DNA from: Mesostigma viride
Taxonomy: Eukaryota; Streptophyta; Mesostigmatophyceae; Mesostigmatales; Mesostigmataceae
Direction of reading: 5' to 3'
Assembly (NCBI GenBank): GCA_009746045.1
Contig: RPFO01000076.1
Coordinates: 3,174,420-3,234,419 of the forward strand
Length of the DNA: 60,000 nucleotides
The notes beneath the pieces were generated by a model. That model ran no database searches. It saw nothing but the letters and a program-made list of their open reading frames with translations, and was not told the origin of the DNA. Of this stretch, positions 31,169-40,890 are shown piece by piece. The position numbers were made by a program, and so were the translations under genes. Numbering within the stretch: position 1 is the first letter of the stretch; every line of letters begins with the position of its first letter.

Positions 31169-32418
31169 AATGAAAAGAGGGCTCTCAGCCGAGGACAAGG
31201 AACTGTCCCTCGTGCCTGATGACCACCTTCTTGATCCCCTTGTGTACCGTCGCGTGCCGCCTTTGAATATCCTTGCTGGGGCGTTAGCTAGACGCTCCAA
31301 CTACTCTAATTGCGACAATATGATGGTGCAAGAGGGTGCTTTTGCCTCCCCTGCTATAGAACAATGCTTTCACAACACACACTTTGCACAGTCTGATGAT
31401 GAAGCCGCACATGCGGAATTTATTGAGAAAGTTAATACAATTACAACACGTTGATAGTCTCAATATCGATGCACTCCATGCTCACGAGCCCGCAGTTAGG
31501 CAGCGCTCCATGACATGCTACCGGCCTTGCTCCCAAGGAAAGGGAGAAACACGAAGGCCACTAACGAGAGACTCGAAGAGACTACACGCTGCGTGAGAGT
31601 CCTCTTCGACTATGAACCAAACCATTCGTCATGCCACACGCATGACACACGCCACACTTGTCAGTCCAGCCAGGAATGCCAAAACTATCTTGCTGCCTGA
31701 ACCATGCAAATAGAAACCGCATTCCAGTTGCCGTCCTGGCTTTCTACCACACATGCCAACAAAAGCAGGAAGGCATCCCGACAAATCTAAATTGCTACCC
31801 TGTTGCCGATCTCATCTCCTAGAGGCTCCGGCATTTCTGTCCCTGGGAATGTCCGACATTGAGTCACGTCCAGCAAGGTCGAAGCATAATATCCTTCAGA
31901 CAATCTGCACGCTCACACCTTGCGTGTGAGTGGCCCAGCAAACATTGCGTCTAATCGTTCCTTTCTAGAAGAAATCCCTTTGTAGGGCTGCCAGCGATTT
32001 CGCATTCATTCCAGCGATCTGGCTCCGCACCGCAAATTGTCCTTTTCCATTTTCTGTCCAGTCCTCATAACGTTGACCCGCTATTCTACACCACAAAGAC
32101 ACCTGGCCTGTCAATAGCCTCGGCGCTGTTGAAGTCCAGCAGTCCAGCTTCAGCTCCAGCTGTCCACTAACACGCGTATGATCCTCTCGACGCTGCGCAC
32201 TTGTGCTGCCGTCCGCTCAAGTCAGTGCTGCGCGCCCAGCTGTGCCTGGCCCGGCGCGCGTGCACGTACACTTTCGTCCGCTCTTATGCTGCAAGTGCTA
32301 GTGTCCCCCCCGGTCACTAGCCTTTGTCGAAAATGCGTAGAAAACAAATTCCTTGCGCACGTCACCGGTCTTGTGCATAGTGGGCGCCGCCCGGATGACA
32401 TAGCTCGCGTCCGTGACA
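31168..32418 (-). repeat. L segment of LTR, 3' copy
   Basis: 1,251 bp, almost identical to 40891-42142. On the minus strand it starts TGTCACGG and ends CTTTTCATTA. Joined on both sides to the 145-bp R segment. Confidence 0.88.
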
Positions 32419-32563
32419 GCTGTCGCGTCTGCGTGCCACAATCTCCGGCGCCACCATGGCGGCTGGCCACTCAGCTTAATTTGGTAAAACCCAAATGAGC
32501 TGAGCTGACGTGCCTGCCTTAACTGCATGCCCTGTGGGGTGGGCGAGGACCTGTCCCATGATT
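32419..32563 (-). repeat. R segment, inner copy next to the polypurine tract
   Basis: 145 bp. On the minus strand it follows GAGGGGGGG directly, as the 5' end of a 3' LTR should. This supports R as the true start of the LTR. Confidence 0.85.
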
Positions 32564-32589
32564 CCCCCCCTCGCTGGCGACCGGCCCCA

Positions 32590-33545
32590 TCACGAAGACA
32601 GCGATCGTACCAAGACAAGGGCAGCGGTGACCGCAGTCAAGCTGCGGGAGGTAAACTGCGCAGCGGTGCACACTGGACAAAACCAATCCCCCTCCGGAAT
32701 GCTGGTGACCACTGGCTGCAAGCACTGCATGTGCCAACCACAGTTACACTGATCACACAATAACATGGACTCCGCCTGATCGACCCGGTGACAAACCTGA
32801 CACTGGGCGTCCTTGACTCGGCGAGACGTGTGCGGTTGGAGGTCGTGGACCAAATTGGGCAGCGAGCAGGGACTGAGATTGCTGAGGTTGTCAGTCGTAC
32901 GGCTCCCGTCGGCGCCCTCCAAAATTGCCACTCCCGATGGTTTGATAGCCACAATGCGCAAAATGGTGGGCCCCGCCTCCACATCCAAAGTGTGCTTCAG
33001 CTGAGTGCGCAGGAAAACATACTGCCCTGGCCTAAACCGCAGCTGGCGAGCCATGTATGCGCCCCCCCGGCGCTGAGCGTAGCGCAGGGAATCCCTGTGC
33101 TGAGCAATGAACAAGTTGTTCATCGCGATGGGCATGACCTTCTTAAAAGTCTCTGCCCTGGCCAGCACCTCAACCAAAAATTGCTGAGCGTTGTCGAAGG
33201 CCATGGGTTCGGGGTGCGCAACCTGTGCCTCCGTAGGCAAAAGAGGATTACGCCCGAACAGAAGGAAATACGGGGAGAAGGTAGCGAGAGACTCCTGGGG
33301 AGACATGCGATAACCCATGGCAATCCATGCCAACTCGCGATCCCACCTGGCCGACTCCGGCACCTGCAGGCTCCACTTGCGCAGCGCCTGCTTGACGGTC
33401 TGCACCAATCTCTCAGCCAAACCATTGGCCTGAGGATGCTCCCGAGAAGTGCGACGGTGATCAATAAGACATCCATCCAGCAACTCCTGGAACTCACCCC
33501 TGAACTCACCACCCTGGTCCGTGACTACCTCCGCGGGAGCCCCAA
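32590..33545 (-). CDS. Gypsy-DNMT ORF3: integrase C-half and PHD finger
   Basis: Continues integrase after a one-base shift near 33540. The frame opens with APAEVVTDQGGEF (second catalytic Asp) upstream of the first Met at 33483. Numbered from that Met, HPQANGLAERLVQTVKQAL holds the third catalytic residue (Glu24). Residues 145-205 are the GPY/F-like C-terminal region. Residues 228-272 are a PHD finger with the full C4HC3 pattern: CQVC, CDQC, WHMQC, FCPVC (Cys228, 231, 243, 246, His251, Cys254, 269, 272). PHD fingers bind histone H3 tails. Here it sits where chromoviruses carry a chromodomain. The protein ends at 32590, just before the polypurine tract. Confidence 0.88.
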
Positions 33546-36500
33546 ACCTGGTATGATGTCCGCAAAATGCTTCGCTGTGGTAGCGGCATGCTTGTCAGCA
33601 ATGGGGATCAACTCAACCCATTTGCTAAAGCTCTCCACGCATACCATGACATAGAGGTTGCCGTCAGGGCTCTCCTGAAACGGCCCGCACAGATCGACGT
33701 GCCAGCGATAAAACAAGCCCTTGATGGGAAGCGACATCAGCTCCTTGGCACCATGATCTGCGCTAAAGTTAGCCTTGGTTCGAGCACACGGGACACAGCT
33801 GGCCACTACCTGGGCCACCGTGTGTCGCATGTTATTCCACCAATAGCTGGTCCGTACGAGGCTGAGCGTGCGATTGCCACCCAAGTGACCATACCGCTCG
33901 TGGTACGCCTGCACTATAGCAACGCGCTTGTCAGGCGGTGGGACGACCACCCTACGCTTGCCCAACAGCTTGTACAAAACCCCATCTTCCCAACCATAGG
34001 TTGCAGCCCTGTGCTGCACCCTGTTCAACTCCGTTGCCTTCTGAGCAGGAGTCCAATCGACTGGAGTAGGAGTCAAGACAGCACCCTGCACTTGCTCCAA
34101 CACTCGACCATCTAGCCAGATATCAGCGGTGTAGCAATCAGCAAGAGAGCTACGCGCTAAGAGAGCCTGCACAGCGATCAGCTGCTGCAGAGAAGGATCA
34201 ATGTCAAAGGACAGAGACCTACCCTCTTCCATAGCGCACACAGCTTTGGATGGCGTGAATGGCGACGGCCGCACCGGGTCGTCGCTGATGCCGAAGTCCG
34301 CCACAGAGTACTCGACACTGCGCCACCATGCCTCCTCCTCATCGTCGGCCGCATACCCAGCAGCGTTCACAAAGACCACAGAACCAGACGAGCCCTCGGC
34401 ACCCATGGCCCGGGCTCCAGTGTGGTCAACAGTGGTAGGCATGGCGTATCGGGATAGCACATCGGCGTTGACATGGTCCTTGCCGGCCCGATGCACAATG
34501 GTCATGTGGTACTCCTGGATAATCATGGCCCATCGGGCGAGCTTACCCGTCAGGTTGGTGTTGGTCATTAGCCACTGAAGCGGCTGGTGGTCTGTCACCA
34601 GAGTAAACACGCGCCCAAATAAATACGGGCGAAAGTGCTTGATGGCCCACACCACAGCCAGTGCCTCCCCCTCATAGGAAGAATACCGGCTCTCCGCTGG
34701 GTTGTTGCTGCGACTAGCATAAGCAATAACGTGCTCGCGCCCATCACCATCCTTTTGCGCCAAGACCGCACCCAGTCCTACCTTGGACCAGTCGGTATAT
34801 AACACAAATGGCAAAGCATAGTCAGGGGCGCGCAGAATCGGTGCCGACGTGAGCTCCTGCTTGATTGTCTCGATGGCGCGTTGCTGTGCGGGACCCCACG
34901 CCCACACGCACCCCTTCTTGAGTAACTCGGTCAAGGGCTTCACCTTGCTGCTGAAGTTCTCAATGTAACCTCGGTAATAGCCAGCCAAACCCAAATACGC
35001 CCGCACCCCTGAGACATCCGTGGGTACGGCGGCCTGCGCAATGGATTCGACCTTGGCGGCATCAGGCGTCCGGCCACCCGGCACAATCTGATGACCAAGG
35101 AATGAGAGGGTCCGCTGGGCGAACTTGCACTTCTCAGGGTGCAGCCGCATATTATGCTCCTCGAGAGCCAAGCGAACCTGCTCCAAGTGCGCCAGGTGCT
35201 CCTCAAATGTCGCGCTAAAGACGATTACATCATCAATGTAACAAGCGGCGAAAGGAAGACCTGCAAGCACTTTGTCCATAGCTCGTTGGAAAACAGCACT
35301 AGCGTTGCGGTGCCCAAAGGGCATGCGCACCCACTCATACAAATTGCCGCCCCCCCAGAATGCAAGCTTCCGCTGATCCTCCGGCGCAACTGCGATCTGA
35401 TGAAAGCCGCTACGCAGGTCCAGCGAGGACACAAACTTCACATGAGGAGATATCTTATCCAGGACATCATCCACACGTGGCATGGGGTAACGGTCCACGG
35501 GTGTGTGTGCATTCAGCAACCGCAGATCGGTGGCCATGCGCATACCCGTCCATGCCCCGGTGATAGCGTCCTTCTTGGGCGCAACGACAACGGCAGCAGC
35601 ATAGCTGGAGGAAGATTGCCTGATGATACCGGCATCCTCTAACTCCTTGCATTGCTCGGCTACAAAATCCAACTCGGCCTGACTCAGGCGATGCTGGCGT
35701 CGGAACAAAGGAGTGTCAGTGTCCAATGGAACACGCATGGTCCCACCATTGAAACACCCCAGTTCATCACTTGTGAAAGCGAAGGCCCCCCTTGCAGTGC
35801 CTAGCCACTTTAGCATGGCTGAGCGCTGCGCATCAGAAAGGTGTTCGCCAATAGCCCAGGGGTGCGTATCCGCGGGATCACCCACAGCTACCGCATGTGC
35901 CTCAAGATGCGGCGCCCTAGCCGCATCGTCGTGGAACAAGGAAAAGGCTGCCACACCTGGTGTGACACCCACCGCCGGAGCCTCGCGTGCCGCACGGTGT
36001 ATTACCCGATGCAGCGTGGGCTCGCCGGCCAGCACGGTGCTGGTCAGCAGGGCGGTCATGAGAATGATAGTCCACACCTGTCGCAGACGCCACCCCCATG
36101 CTGATGAAGTCCCCGTCGCTGCAGGGCGCTTCAGTTTGGCTGCGCGCGCCTCAACCTGCTGAGGCGGATTGGCTGGGGACGCCCCCCCAGACTGGCGCAC
36201 GGCAACCGATGCAAGCAGCACATACCCGACCTGCAACACCGACATAGCCTGGCCTATCAAAGACCAGCGCTCACTCTCGAGCACGCCCGGCAGCGCCGAG
36301 GCCCCGACATGAAAACCCATGCTGGCCTCACGAAATTCTGCGGGTGGCTGCACCAACAGACCGGTGGTAGTGTCCCAAACGAGACCCTTACCCCGATCAC
36401 GGTATGCTGTCGACCCTTGGTAACTGACCAGGGTCGGCAGTGCACACATGGGGCTCCCGACCCGGTTGACGCGTGCATACGGTGGGCGATCCTCGCTATC

Positions 36501-36617
36501 CACCTTCTGCGTGACTAGGTGGGAAGGCAATGCTACCTCCGCAGACACACTCGGATGCTGCCTTGCTACGGCCCCAAGACCGCCTGCACACCGGTCGCAC
36601 ACGCCACGTTGGTCCAA
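33525..36617 (-). CDS. Gypsy-DNMT ORF2: DNMT C-terminus, RT, RNase H, integrase N-half
   Basis: 1,030 codons, overlapping ORF1 by 52 bp in the -1 frame, with no good ATG at the overlap, so it is probably read by frameshifting or is broken. Residues 1-138 complete the methyltransferase. Residues 181-197 are a hydrophobic segment (VWTIILMTALLTSTVLA) that could span a membrane. RT: FVSSLDLRSGFHQIAV 395-410, RMPFGHRNASAVFQ 431-444, YIDD 460-463. RNase H: YTDWSK 607-612, YEGEALAVV 648-656, TDHQPL 675-680, HVNADVLSR 715-723. Integrase: HERYGHLGGN 906-915, CVPC 941-944, first catalytic Asp in WHVDLCGPF 972-980. It stops at 33525, before the second catalytic Asp. Confidence 0.92.
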   Translation of the reverse strand: MDQRGVCDRCAGGLGAVARQHPSVSAEVALPSHLVTQKVDSEDRPPYARVNRVGSPMCALPTLVSYQGSTAYRDRGKGLVWDTTTGLLVQPPAEFREASMGFHVGASALPGVLESERWSLIGQAMSVLQVGYVLLASVAVRQSGGASPANPPQQVEARAAKLKRPAATGTSSAWGWRLRQVWTIILMTALLTSTVLAGEPTLHRVIHRAAREAPAVGVTPGVAAFSLFHDDAARAPHLEAHAVAVGDPADTHPWAIGEHLSDAQRSAMLKWLGTARGAFAFTSDELGCFNGGTMRVPLDTDTPLFRRQHRLSQAELDFVAEQCKELEDAGIIRQSSSSYAAAVVVAPKKDAITGAWTGMRMATDLRLLNAHTPVDRYPMPRVDDVLDKISPHVKFVSSLDLRSGFHQIAVAPEDQRKLAFWGGGNLYEWVRMPFGHRNASAVFQRAMDKVLAGLPFAACYIDDVIVFSATFEEHLAHLEQVRLALEEHNMRLHPEKCKFAQRTLSFLGHQIVPGGRTPDAAKVESIAQAAVPTDVSGVRAYLGLAGYYRGYIENFSSKVKPLTELLKKGCVWAWGPAQQRAIETIKQELTSAPILRAPDYALPFVLYTDWSKVGLGAVLAQKDGDGREHVIAYASRSNNPAESRYSSYEGEALAVVWAIKHFRPYLFGRVFTLVTDHQPLQWLMTNTNLTGKLARWAMIIQEYHMTIVHRAGKDHVNADVLSRYAMPTTVDHTGARAMGAEGSSGSVVFVNAAGYAADDEEEAWWRSVEYSVADFGISDDPVRPSPFTPSKAVCAMEEGRSLSFDIDPSLQQLIAVQALLARSSLADCYTADIWLDGRVLEQVQGAVLTPTPVDWTPAQKATELNRVQHRAATYGWEDGVLYKLLGKRRVVVPPPDKRVAIVQAYHERYGHLGGNRTLSLVRTSYWWNNMRHTVAQVVASCVPCARTKANFSADHGAKELMSLPIKGLFYRWHVDLCGPFQESPDGNLYVMVCVESFSKWVELIPIADKHAATTAKHFADIIPGLGLPRR

Positions 36618-37168
36618 TAGGCACGCAAACGATGCGTGAGCCCACCCAGCCCTGCGTTGTCACACACGATGGGCTCCCCCAGGAGTGCCACGATTGTAGC
36701 CCAGTCCTCCCGCACCGCCTGATGTGGGCTGTCACCCGCCACAACGTTCTCAAACAGATACGCAGGCGGATGGGGCTGACGCGACTGCAACAGTCCCACC
36801 ACACGCAACAGTTCCCAGAACAGCGCGCTACGCGGATCGGCTAGCCCCCGCCCTTGCCCTGCCTGGCTCAGGCCCTGGCACTCCCAACCCGCAATTACCA
36901 AGTCGATGGCATGATGCCTGCGCAACAACTGCTGCACCTGCACCTCACCGATGGCTCGGATATCTTGAGGACATTCCCCAAACGGGTCACGCCATGCTGA
37001 TGGCGGAAACTGCGCGGGATACTCTCGCGACAACACGCCACAGTGACTGAAGTACACCTGACGCGCCTTGTGCGATGGCTCTACCGCGATGAGTTTACGG
37101 CACACGCCGCCTGCGGCCAAAAAGCCTGCAATGCCCCCTCCGATCCCCGCAAACAGTTCCAACACTAC
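36206..37168 (-). other. C5 DNA methyltransferase domain (DNMT3-like) spanning ORF1/ORF2
   Basis: The domain transfers methyl groups from S-adenosylmethionine to cytosine. Motifs I, IV, VI and VIII lie in ORF1. The rest is in ORF2, one frame back: YRDRGKGLVWDTTTGLLVQP, PPAEFREASMGF (motif IX-like, cf. E-x-x-R-x-x-G-F) and ERWSLIGQAMSV (motif X-like, cf. G-N-A/S). LFENVV and HR-R-YW resemble DNMT3/DRM enzymes more than DNMT1. At about 320 residues the size fits a complete catalytic domain. The frame change lies between motifs VIII and IX. Methyltransferases captured by retrotransposons are known from dinoflagellates and charophyte algae. Confidence 0.85.
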
Positions 37169-40100
37169 CGCACCCTTGGCAAAATCAGGGGCCTGCGGTA
37201 AGATTGCAGCAGAAAAATTACCTTGGGCCTCCGAGACACCCGGTTGCACCAAAGTGAGGCCATGGCTGGCCATCTGAGGAATGGTGACGACGGCTTCAGT
37301 CACCCGCTTGCGCATAGCCAGCTGCCGCGTGGACGTCACAGCATCCAGCGACCACTGCGTGCGCATCTTGGCAATGCTCGCCGTTGGCTGAGGCAGCACC
37401 GTCCGATGCTTGTCCCACGCCGATGAGCCCGCCGCCCGTACCTCCACCATGCTGACCTCCACCACGCCCGCAGCCGCGGAAGGGTTGAGGCGTGCAGCCC
37501 CGGCTGAAGAACTGAAGCATGAGACCGGCACACTGGCCCGCTTCAGGCCAGCCCCATCCCAATCAGGGATGTAAGATGCCTCCTCCGCCCTATAGTCCAC
37601 CTGAACCATGGCGCGAGCAAGGACATCCACCCCGAGTAGTGCGGAATATCCACACTTGTTGACCACCAGCGCATACGCGGACACGGTGGTCATGCTAGAG
37701 GCGCGCAACGGATTGAAAATCACGTTGACTTTAACCGCCGTCATAGCGTACGGCTTACTAGCCGGACCCTGCCAACCTGACACAGACACGGGGCTTTCTA
37801 CTAAGCCACCGTTCTCGTAGGTCAGGTTCAGCATGGTGGCCAAGTCTGTGCTGATGACTAGCGGCTGAGCACCGCTATCAAGCTTGACTGCGCCAACCAA
37901 CGGACATGTCACCATGTCGCTCCATACATCTCCACAGGCTCCAACTGCTTGGAACGCTATGGACGGCTCACCATTGGGGTATGGAACCACCGTGGGAACC
38001 TGGGGAACTGCACTAGTGCGCTGCTGGCTACTTGTGCTGACCACTCCCGCTTGCACCACGGGCACTGCGGCTTCTACCGGCTGACGCCCGTAGGTGACGG
38101 ACTCAGAATTGCGCAAGGTGCGCACATCATGCCCATCTGCGAACAACTGGATCTCGGACACAACCGACCCCAGCCACTCAACCCCCTTCTGCCCGAAGGT
38201 GTCGACCACCTGCCGTGCTGAAAACATGGGTACGTCCACAATGAACGGCATTGGGTACACAGGCGCCAATCGCCTACGCTGCTCCAGCCCAGCAGGGTTC
38301 GCATGCTCAAAAGCAGATTGCACCCCAGCCAGCGGCATGGAAAAGGACGCGGGCAACTGCCCGGCAGGCAACATGGGTGCCTGCTGAAAAGAAAGCGGGC
38401 TGCGTGCCTGCTTGCCTTTGGTAGCCTCCGCAGCGTTGATCTCGACGTCACCCGGCATGGGCGCCCAGAATGGGTCCTCCCGGTACACCGTCGCGAATTG
38501 GTTGGGGGGCGCCGTCGCCTCCTCACCATGCTTGATGGCAGCCACCTGGGCTTCCATCGAGTCGGTCTTGCCCGCCATCTCGGCGAAGTGGACCGTCTTG
38601 ATGCCCGCGGCTGGACACTTGTTCATCAGGTGCCACTTCGTGTCTGCCCCATGCGGCTTCGTGCAGCGGCTTGGACACTCGCGACTAAGGTGCCCATCCT
38701 TGTCGCAAAGGTAACATTTACCGCGTGACGGGGTGGGTGCGCCCAGCGCGCCTTGCACGCCCTGCGCCTCCTGAGTCCCATCCGATGACGGCGGACGACC
38801 GCCTCCGCCTCGACCACCACCGCGACCCCGACCACCGTAGCCACTGCCGCCGCCACCACGACTGACACCGCCACTGCCACCCTGACCGCCACCGCCGCTG
38901 CCCCCGTGACCGGCGTTGCCACCACCCTGAGTGCCGACATATTCACCGCGCCCCGCACCAGGCAGCCGCTGGCCACCCTTGACCGCGATGGCCTTCTCCA
39001 TCTCAGCCATCTTCTTGCGCATCTCAGCCAGCTCAGACGAGATACCCTTCTCGCCTTCCGCACGCTTCCTGAGCAGCCGCTTGAATGCTGCACAGAGAGT
39101 CACCAAAGTCCACTCCCCACCGGGCGGCTCCGGAAGATCGATGGCCAGCAGGGGCACTGCACTCCGCCATAACCGGCAAGCCTTGGTCTGCGTATAATCA
39201 GGCACTTTGCCCGCAAACGCGAGAAGCCGGTCAAGGGAGAAAGCCGGATCCTCACCCTCGGCGACGGTGAACGCTCCATTCCATTCCGCGATGGCCTTGA
39301 CGTGCTCAACTGGGTACTCCAGCCGCAGTTGCTGCCACAGCTGCTCTGCCGGGTCGACATCGAAGATGATCGAGTCGAGATCCGGTGTGCCCATGTCCGT
39401 GAGCGCAAACCATATGTCCGTGCGATGACATCGGTCCACGAGCGCTCGGTAATGCTGGACCAAAACCTGGACCTTCTTCTTGGTCAGGTCATGGAAAAAA
39501 AGGTGAATAAAATCCATCACCATCTCATGGCGAAGAGGATACCCCGAGGCATAACGATAAGTGTTACAATGAGCTCGGAAGAGCTCATAGGCTTCCTCTA
39601 AAGTCGCACCCGTGCCTGCTGAGGTGAACTTCTCGCGAAGCTCCACCTTGGGCAGCGATGGCACACGAGTGGATTCGCCATGCACGCCGTACGGCATGCG
39701 GTGGGGTCGCTGGACGTCGTCGCCCTCACCCCATGGTATGCTGGCTACCTCCCGATCGACTTGGCCCCAGCCGAAGTCTGACCGAGTGCCGCCAAGCCTG
39801 GGCCGCCCTGCGGTGCCACCCAACGGCGTTGCTGCCGCCGTCATGGGTGGCCGACCTGTGCTAAACAAGCCACCTGATGCTCCCCCCCTGGGGGCTGCAC
39901 CATACCCGCCGCGCCACGATAACGTGCCTTGGTTGGGTGCCCGTAGGTTCCCCCCCAGCGTATAAGATGCGTCGGCAGTCGACCGGGTGCCTACCCGACC
40001 GACGTTCGGCTGCAGCTCGTCATCCTGCGCCATTTCCCCGTCGCCCCGCCGTTGACCGCTTGGTCCGACGCGTGGCTGACTGGGCTCAACGTTGCGTAGT

Positions 40101-40744
40101 GGACCTGTCCCACTGCGCTCTTCGTCGAAGTGTCCGCGTTGGTCACGCAGCGCCTCATGTCGCCGCGCTTCCTCGGCAGCGGCCTCCTCGTCGGCAGCCT
40201 GCCTGGCCTCGGCGTCGCGTTGGGCCGCAGCTTGGCAGGCGCGTGCAGCTTCCGTGGTTGCCTCCGCCTGCCGCCGTTGCTCAGCGCGCTCCGTAGCACG
40301 CCTCGCTTCAGCCGTAGATTCCGCGCGCTCCAAAGCAAGTCGCACAGTTTCTTCAACAAGCGTCGCCTGTTGCGATAACTGCGTCGCTTGCTGAGCTCGG
40401 AGTGCCGCCAGCTCTGCCGCTTGCTCTTGCAGCAGGCGCAGCACTTGGGTAAGAGCACCACCGTCCCCTGCCGAAGAAAGGGAAGGCGCTCCATTACCTA
40501 ACAAAGCGGTGTCCGCACTAGTGCCGAGACGACCGCTGGGCGGGTCAGTTGCTTGACCGCCCGTAGCTGCCGGCGCTGACCCACCACTGCCTGATGCTGT
40601 GGGGTCAGTTCCTGACATGTTGATGGTGGTATCGACCCTGGAGAGCTCCTGCCCGTCGGTGTCGACGCCCGTGTTGGCACAGCCTGCGTGGCTTGCCAAA
40701 AACGCTGTGACCGACCTAGTGTGATATGACATAAACTGCCACAA
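36566..40744 (-). CDS. Gypsy-DNMT ORF1: gag, zinc knuckle, protease, DNMT motifs I-VIII
   Basis: 1,392 codons open. Residues 95-210 form an Ala/Glu/Arg-rich coiled coil. Residues 370-560 are a capsid-like helical region. Residues 600-650 are Gly-rich. The zinc knuckle CYLCDKDGHLSREC is at 677-690. The protease has LDSGAQPLVIS at 955-965 and ALLGVDVL at 1035-1042. From residue 1193 comes a C5 cytosine methyltransferase: motif I VLELFAGIGGG (1194-1204), motif IV GWECQGLS (1286-1293, with the catalytic Cys but Glu for the usual first Pro), motif VI LFENVVAGD (1330-1338) and motif VIII THRLRAYW (1370-1377). The frame stops before motifs IX and X, which are found in ORF2. The start at 40744 gives MWQFMSYHTR; the later Met43 is an alternative. 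Confidence 0.9.
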   Translation of the reverse strand: MWQFMSYHTRSVTAFLASHAGCANTGVDTDGQELSRVDTTINMSGTDPTASGSGGSAPAATGGQATDPPSGRLGTSADTALLGNGAPSLSSAGDGGALTQVLRLLQEQAAELAALRAQQATQLSQQATLVEETVRLALERAESTAEARRATERAEQRRQAEATTEAARACQAAAQRDAEARQAADEEAAAEEARRHEALRDQRGHFDEERSGTGPLRNVEPSQPRVGPSGQRRGDGEMAQDDELQPNVGRVGTRSTADASYTLGGNLRAPNQGTLSWRGGYGAAPRGGASGGLFSTGRPPMTAAATPLGGTAGRPRLGGTRSDFGWGQVDREVASIPWGEGDDVQRPHRMPYGVHGESTRVPSLPKVELREKFTSAGTGATLEEAYELFRAHCNTYRYASGYPLRHEMVMDFIHLFFHDLTKKKVQVLVQHYRALVDRCHRTDIWFALTDMGTPDLDSIIFDVDPAEQLWQQLRLEYPVEHVKAIAEWNGAFTVAEGEDPAFSLDRLLAFAGKVPDYTQTKACRLWRSAVPLLAIDLPEPPGGEWTLVTLCAAFKRLLRKRAEGEKGISSELAEMRKKMAEMEKAIAVKGGQRLPGAGRGEYVGTQGGGNAGHGGSGGGGQGGSGGVSRGGGGSGYGGRGRGGGRGGGGRPPSSDGTQEAQGVQGALGAPTPSRGKCYLCDKDGHLSRECPSRCTKPHGADTKWHLMNKCPAAGIKTVHFAEMAGKTDSMEAQVAAIKHGEEATAPPNQFATVYREDPFWAPMPGDVEINAAEATKGKQARSPLSFQQAPMLPAGQLPASFSMPLAGVQSAFEHANPAGLEQRRRLAPVYPMPFIVDVPMFSARQVVDTFGQKGVEWLGSVVSEIQLFADGHDVRTLRNSESVTYGRQPVEAAVPVVQAGVVSTSSQQRTSAVPQVPTVVPYPNGEPSIAFQAVGACGDVWSDMVTCPLVGAVKLDSGAQPLVISTDLATMLNLTYENGGLVESPVSVSGWQGPASKPYAMTAVKVNVIFNPLRASSMTTVSAYALVVNKCGYSALLGVDVLARAMVQVDYRAEEASYIPDWDGAGLKRASVPVSCFSSSAGAARLNPSAAAGVVEVSMVEVRAAGSSAWDKHRTVLPQPTASIAKMRTQWSLDAVTSTRQLAMRKRVTEAVVTIPQMASHGLTLVQPGVSEAQGNFSAAILPQAPDFAKGAVVLELFAGIGGGIAGFLAAGGVCRKLIAVEPSHKARQVYFSHCGVLSREYPAQFPPSAWRDPFGECPQDIRAIGEVQVQQLLRRHHAIDLVIAGWECQGLSQAGQGRGLADPRSALFWELLRVVGLLQSRQPHPPAYLFENVVAGDSPHQAVREDWATIVALLGEPIVCDNAGLGGLTHRLRAYWTNVACATGVQAVLGP

Positions 40745-40890
40745 CCACTACCAAGTAGCAACGGTCTAATCTGAAAGACTTAATGGTTGATCAGGCCACT
40801 ATGTGTGCTAGTCTTCCCCAGAAAACTGCACACCGTCTCTCTTTGCTGAAATGAAAATGTTCCTTTGCAGATGGAGCTAGTCTCTTCGAG
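40745..40890 (-). other. Gypsy-DNMT leader
   Basis: 146 bp between L and the ORF1 ATG. The bases after L on the minus strand are CTCGAAGAGACTAG. I cannot match them to a tRNA 3' end by eye, so the primer-binding site is unresolved. Confidence 0.5.

Noticed and set aside
31171-32418. Calling the Gypsy LTR as a plain TG...CA unit (L trimmed to TGTCAC...TTTTCA)
   Set aside because: The polypurine tract abuts R and not L, and no matching target duplication flanks such a unit.
33120-33654. Plus-strand ORF 32788-33654 and minus-strand ORF 33120-33512
   Set aside because: Shadows of the integrase frame. Neither shows motifs of its own.
40092-40394. Plus-strand Ala/Ser/Arg-rich ORFs over 39600-40500
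   Set aside because: Antisense of the gag coiled coil.
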